Part shown: one piece after another, positions 6,733 to 8,103 of the stretch
How positions within the stretch are numbered: position 1 is the first letter of the stretch
Layout: every line of letters starts with the position of its first letter
Source: Anaerolineaceae bacterium
Lineage (GTDB): Bacteria; Chloroflexota; Anaerolineae; Anaerolineales; Anaerolineaceae
Reading direction: 5' to 3'
Length of the DNA: 8,103 nucleotides
NCBI GenBank assembly: GCA_014860845.1
Contig: JACZIY010000002.1
Coordinates: 1-8,103, forward strand
The notes under the pieces: model-generated
Seen by the model: the letters and a program-made list of their open reading frames with translations, nothing else
Database searches by the model: none
Told to the model about the DNA's origin: nothing
Program-made: the position numbers and the translations under genes

Positions 6733-8103
6733 ATGGCTAATATTTCTTTACGTGAATACATCCGGAAAATTGAAAACCAGATTGATAATGGACAAATTGA
6801 TCAGGCAATTGGGCATTGCAAACATATCCTTCAAATATACCCTAAACACATTGATAGTTACCGATTGTTAGGAAAAGCGTTACTTGAAAAACAGAAATAT
6901 GGTGATGCATCAGATATTTTCCAAAGAGTTCTTTCTTCCATACCAGATGATTTTATCTCCCATATTGGCATGTCTATCATTCGTGAAGATGAAAATAATC
7001 TCGATGCTGCTATTTGGCACATGGAACGAGCTTTTGAAGTCCAACCTTCCAATAAAGCAGTTCAGGATGAATTGCGCAGGCTATATACCAATCGTGATGG
7101 GGTTGCCCCTCCAAAAATTAGATTGACCAGAGGTGCACTCGTCAGAATGTATACGCGTGGGGAATTATACAATCAGGCAATTGCAGAGATTTGGGCAGCC
7201 TTATCCGAAGACCCCAATCGAGTCGATCTTGAAGTTATACTGGCCCGAATATATTTCCTCTTAGGACAAAAAGTTGAAGCAACAGAAACTTGTAGCAAAT
7301 TAATCAGTAAATTGCCATATTGTTACGAGGCAAATAAAATTCTGACTGAAATTTTGCCTGGGACCACAAGGGAAGAAGACGAAAAGGTTTTCCGTCAAAG
7401 AGTAGTTGATATGGATCCATATTTTCAATATGTAAATGAAAAGATTTTATCTAACCTGGATGTCTCCGATACGAATATCATGGTGGATTTTTTGGATTGG
7501 GATCCTAGTATGAGTGTCGATGACCAACCTGATTGGGCTCAATCCATAGGGTTTGCTTTGGATCATGAAAGTGCTAAAAGTGAGGATTTTTCAAATTGGC
7601 TTGATGATACTGTCGGTCAACCAATCGAAACCATAGAAGTAGAAAGTGAAGATGAAATCGAGCCCCCTGTCACAAGAGAAAGTCAGGAAGTTGTAGCTAA
7701 TCTGGATGAATCACAAGATGAAATGAGTGAAATTGCTTTTCCAACTGATGGTAAAGGAGAAGACAACGAAATTCCAGATTGGATTAAAGATGCAGGATGG
7801 GAAGTTTCAAAAGAAGAAGATGAGAAGCTCGATAAGAGCTTTACGATTCCACCAATTATCCCATTAGATGATGAGAAATCAAGCAGAGAAGTGGAAAAAT
7901 TACCAGAGGATCTCATTGACGAAATAAAAGATGAAGAAGAAGAGATTCAACCAGCTGAGATTCCAGGATGGCTGCAGGAAATTGCCCCATCAGAAGATAG
8001 TATTGATATTCCAGAAGAAGATGACGAATTTGAAGTCAAAAATCTGGAGGAATTATTTGACAACTTAGAAAAAGATAAATCCGAATTTATTAGAAGTGAG
8101 TCA
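6733..8103 (+). CDS. TPR-repeat protein with acidic tryptophan-motif tail, 3' end outside the window
   Basis: The gene is open from ATG 6733 to the window end: 457 codons without a stop. A strong GGGAGG ribosome binding site (6722-6727) decides the start. Residues 1-200 form about five or six TPR helix pairs, for example 42-72 (YRLLGKAL...A...F...P), 74-106, 133-162 and 165-196. They are typical protein-protein scaffolds. From about 240 the sequence becomes low-complexity and strongly acidic, with isolated tryptophans in similar settings: LDWDP (W256), PDWAQS (W268), SNWLDD (W289), IPDWIKDAGW (W350, W356) and IPGWLQEIAP (W413). There is no signal peptide or membrane segment in the visible part, so it is probably cytosolic. 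I recall similar TPR proteins with W motifs in Anaerolineae, but no function is known to me. It lies 107 nt after rpoD on the same strand and may be partly co-transcribed with it. No enzymatic domain is visible. Confidence 0.85.
   Translation, partial: MANISLREYIRKIENQIDNGQIDQAIGHCKHILQIYPKHIDSYRLLGKALLEKQKYGDASDIFQRVLSSIPDDFISHIGMSIIREDENNLDAAIWHMERAFEVQPSNKAVQDELRRLYTNRDGVAPPKIRLTRGALVRMYTRGELYNQAIAEIWAALSEDPNRVDLEVILARIYFLLGQKVEATETCSKLISKLPYCYEANKILTEILPGTTREEDEKVFRQRVVDMDPYFQYVNEKILSNLDVSDTNIMVDFLDWDPSMSVDDQPDWAQSIGFALDHESAKSEDFSNWLDDTVGQPIETIEVESEDEIEPPVTRESQEVVANLDESQDEMSEIAFPTDGKGEDNEIPDWIKDAGWEVSKEEDEKLDKSFTIPPIIPLDDEKSSREVEKLPEDLIDEIKDEEEEIQPAEIPGWLQEIAPSEDSIDIPEEDDEFEVKNLEELFDNLEKDKSEFIRSES

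Noticed and set aside
6884..7126. 80-codon + strand ORF inside the TPR gene
   Set aside because: It is in another frame of the TPR reading frame, which has a strong ribosome binding site and clear TPR pattern. The alternative product shows no motif.

Overview
The window is a housekeeping segment of an AT-rich bacterial chromosome. It carries five confident genes plus one gene that runs off the right edge. The gene families and their sequence style suggest a Chloroflexota bacterium, possibly of the Anaerolineae. The clues are a primary sigma factor with a long acidic linker, a K+-independent H+-pyrophosphatase, and a TPR protein with an acidic tail bearing scattered tryptophan motifs. This placement is inferred from sequence style; no marker gene such as rRNA is present.

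Left block, + strand (1-2630): a class I ribose-phosphate diphosphokinase (PRPP synthetase), a DegV-family fatty-acid-binding protein and a small RluA-type pseudouridine synthase. They follow one another with gaps of 28 and 39 nt and look like one transcript. A 12-bp stem-loop flanked by A and T runs closes the block. The hairpin reads well on both strands, so it can also end the convergent gene to its right. The PRPP synthetase keeps its ATP-site residues and its KRR loop, but its ribose-5-phosphate loop is unusual (DDIIAGGSI instead of the usual DDxIDTxGT).

Middle, - strand (2654-4957): a full-length membrane-bound pyrophosphatase of 767 residues. It has the lysine/threonine pair (K502, T505) that marks the K+-independent, proton-pumping subfamily. 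It would use cytosolic pyrophosphate, a by-product of biosynthesis, to energise the membrane.

Divergent intergenic region (4958-5395): 438 bp, very AT-rich in the middle. It contains a near-consensus sigma-70 promoter facing right (TTGACT, 17 nt, TAATAT) and a candidate promoter facing left (TTGACA, 19 nt, AATAAT). It also holds a 10-bp palindrome just upstream of the rightward -35, a 10-bp direct repeat, and a leader of about 190 nt with two clear stem-loops ahead of the sigma factor gene. This structured leader is the least explained non-coding element in the window.

Right block, + strand (5396-8103): the primary sigma factor (RpoD/SigA, 409 aa, all regions present), then after 107 nt a TPR protein with a strong ribosome binding site. 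The TPR protein is cut by the window end after 457 codons. Its first 200 residues are TPR helices. The rest is an acidic, low-complexity tail with recurring P-D/G-W or D/N-W motifs, and its function is unknown.

I found no mobile element, CRISPR array, tRNA, rRNA or defence system. The best candidates for something undescribed are the sigma-factor leader, the TPR/tryptophan-motif protein beside it, and the variant PRPP synthetase.
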